Of a DNA stretch of 23,103 nucleotides, positions 22,839 to 23,103 are shown in pieces (positions within the stretch are counted from its first letter, which is position 1; each line of letters opens with the position of its first letter). This DNA comes from Phascolarctobacterium sp. Its GTDB lineage: Bacteria; Bacillota; Negativicutes; Acidaminococcales; Acidaminococcaceae. Position numbers and translations under genes: made by a program. Under the pieces are notes generated by a model. That model was not told where the DNA came from, searched no databases, and worked only from the letters and a program-made list of their open reading frames with translations. The stretch is from assembly GCA_004558595.1 (NCBI GenBank), contig SFCN01000029.1, positions 1-23,103 on the forward strand. Direction: 5' to 3'.

Positions 22839-22859
22839 GCATTTGCTAACTTTTCCCTT
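22821..22859. repeat. Long inverted repeat over the promoter of the Arc-type gene, candidate operator
   Basis: AAGGGGAAAGTTA-T-GCAA (22821-22838) pairs with TTGC-TAACTTTTCCCTT (22843-22859) around a GCAT centre: 17 pairs with one bulged T and one G-T pair. It covers the -35 and most of the spacer of the minus-strand promoter. No T-tract suitable for a terminator follows on the + strand. Confidence 0.65.
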
Positions 22860-22906
22860 CAAAAAACTCCTAAATTGCCAAAGAATGACCACTTCACATA
22901 CTTTTT

Positions 22907-22935
22907 TAGACGTGAGCCTAGATTTATGTTATAAT
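22907..22935 (+). promoter_or_regulatory. Extended -10 promoter of the M16 peptidase gene
   Basis: The -10 TATAAT (22930-22935) is preceded by TGT (extended -10). A -35-like TAGACG (22907-22912) lies 17 bp upstream. It diverges from the Arc-type gene promoter about 90 bp away. Confidence 0.75.
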
Positions 22936-22976
22936 AAGCATATTAATGTGTTTTCATAGGGAGGTAACTATTTGCT

Positions 22977-23103
22977 ATGAGCTTAGATATAAATGCTGTT
23001 TACCACGGCTTTAAGGTTATAGAAACCAGCTTCGTGGAGGAAGTCCATTCCCAGGCTTATATCTTAGAGCATCTGTATAGTGGTGCTCGTTTATTATATT
23101 TGG
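22977..23103 (+). CDS. M16C-family (insulinase-like) metallopeptidase, 5' end only
   Basis: Only the first 42 codons are present. The N-terminus has the pattern YHGFKVIETSFVEEVHSQAY followed by LEHLYSGARLLYL, which matches the start of presequence-protease-like M16C peptidases (HGF, then His, then GA-LL-L). The zinc motif HxxEH would lie beyond the window. AGGGAGG (22958-22964) precedes the ATG with a rather long spacer of 12 nt. It has its own extended -10 promoter. Confidence 0.75.
   Translation, partial: MSLDINAVYHGFKVIETSFVEEVHSQAYILEHLYSGARLLYL

Overview
The window is about 23 kb of housekeeping and cofactor genes from a moderate-GC Bacillota (Firmicutes). An ispH-S1 (rpsA) fusion, a B12 gene cluster, the scpAB-rluB-cmk-plsC-ispH-rpsA order and the rimP-nusA-rnpM-ylxQ-infB-rbfA-nrnA-truB-ribF-rpsO order all fit Clostridia or Negativicutes. 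My best guess is an anaerobe of the Acidaminococcaceae/Phascolarctobacterium type, but this is inference from gene content. All genes are on the + strand except one small ribbon-helix-helix gene near the right end. I see no insertion sequences, prophage genes or CRISPR arrays.

Region 1 (1-4250) is the 3' part of a cobalamin operon. It holds the end of a CobD-type PLP decarboxylase, an ApgM-like alkaline-phosphatase-superfamily protein of unproven role, cobyric acid synthase, the corrinoid adenosyltransferase and CbiC. Junctions overlap or are short, so the genes are probably co-transcribed. Region 2 (4251-5420) has single units: tRNA-Asn behind a fully consensus promoter, a terminator, then a crotonase-fold gene whose residues suggest an isomerase rather than a hydratase, with its own promoter and terminator.

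Region 3 (5423-13850) starts at a good promoter and runs through a site-2 protease homologue, scpA, scpB, rluB, a BaiN/HI0933-type flavoprotein, cmk, plsC, the ispH-rpsA fusion and type 2 IPP isomerase (fni). It joins chromosome segregation, rRNA modification, nucleotide, lipid and isoprenoid functions. Two post-transcriptional signals stand out. A perfect Shine-Dalgarno with an in-frame ATG lies exactly at the IspH/S1 junction, where codon use also changes. A textbook intrinsic terminator (9-bp stem plus T6), preceded by a second strong hairpin, lies inside the first 180 nt of fni.

Region 4 (13909-22529) is the rimP-nusA-infB translation/transcription operon. It begins with a promoter and a leader hairpin resembling the NusA-dependent attenuator known upstream of rimP in Bacillus. 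The rpsO gene at its end has its own promoter, a structured leader and a bidirectional terminator. Region 5 (22537-23103) has a minus-strand Arc-type repressor gene, whose promoter overlaps a long inverted repeat, and the first 42 codons of a divergent M16-family peptidase.

No wholly new multi-gene system is evident. The most interesting signals are the regulatory architecture around ispH-rpsA-fni, the ApgM-like protein in the B12 cluster and the operator-like repeat at the repressor gene.
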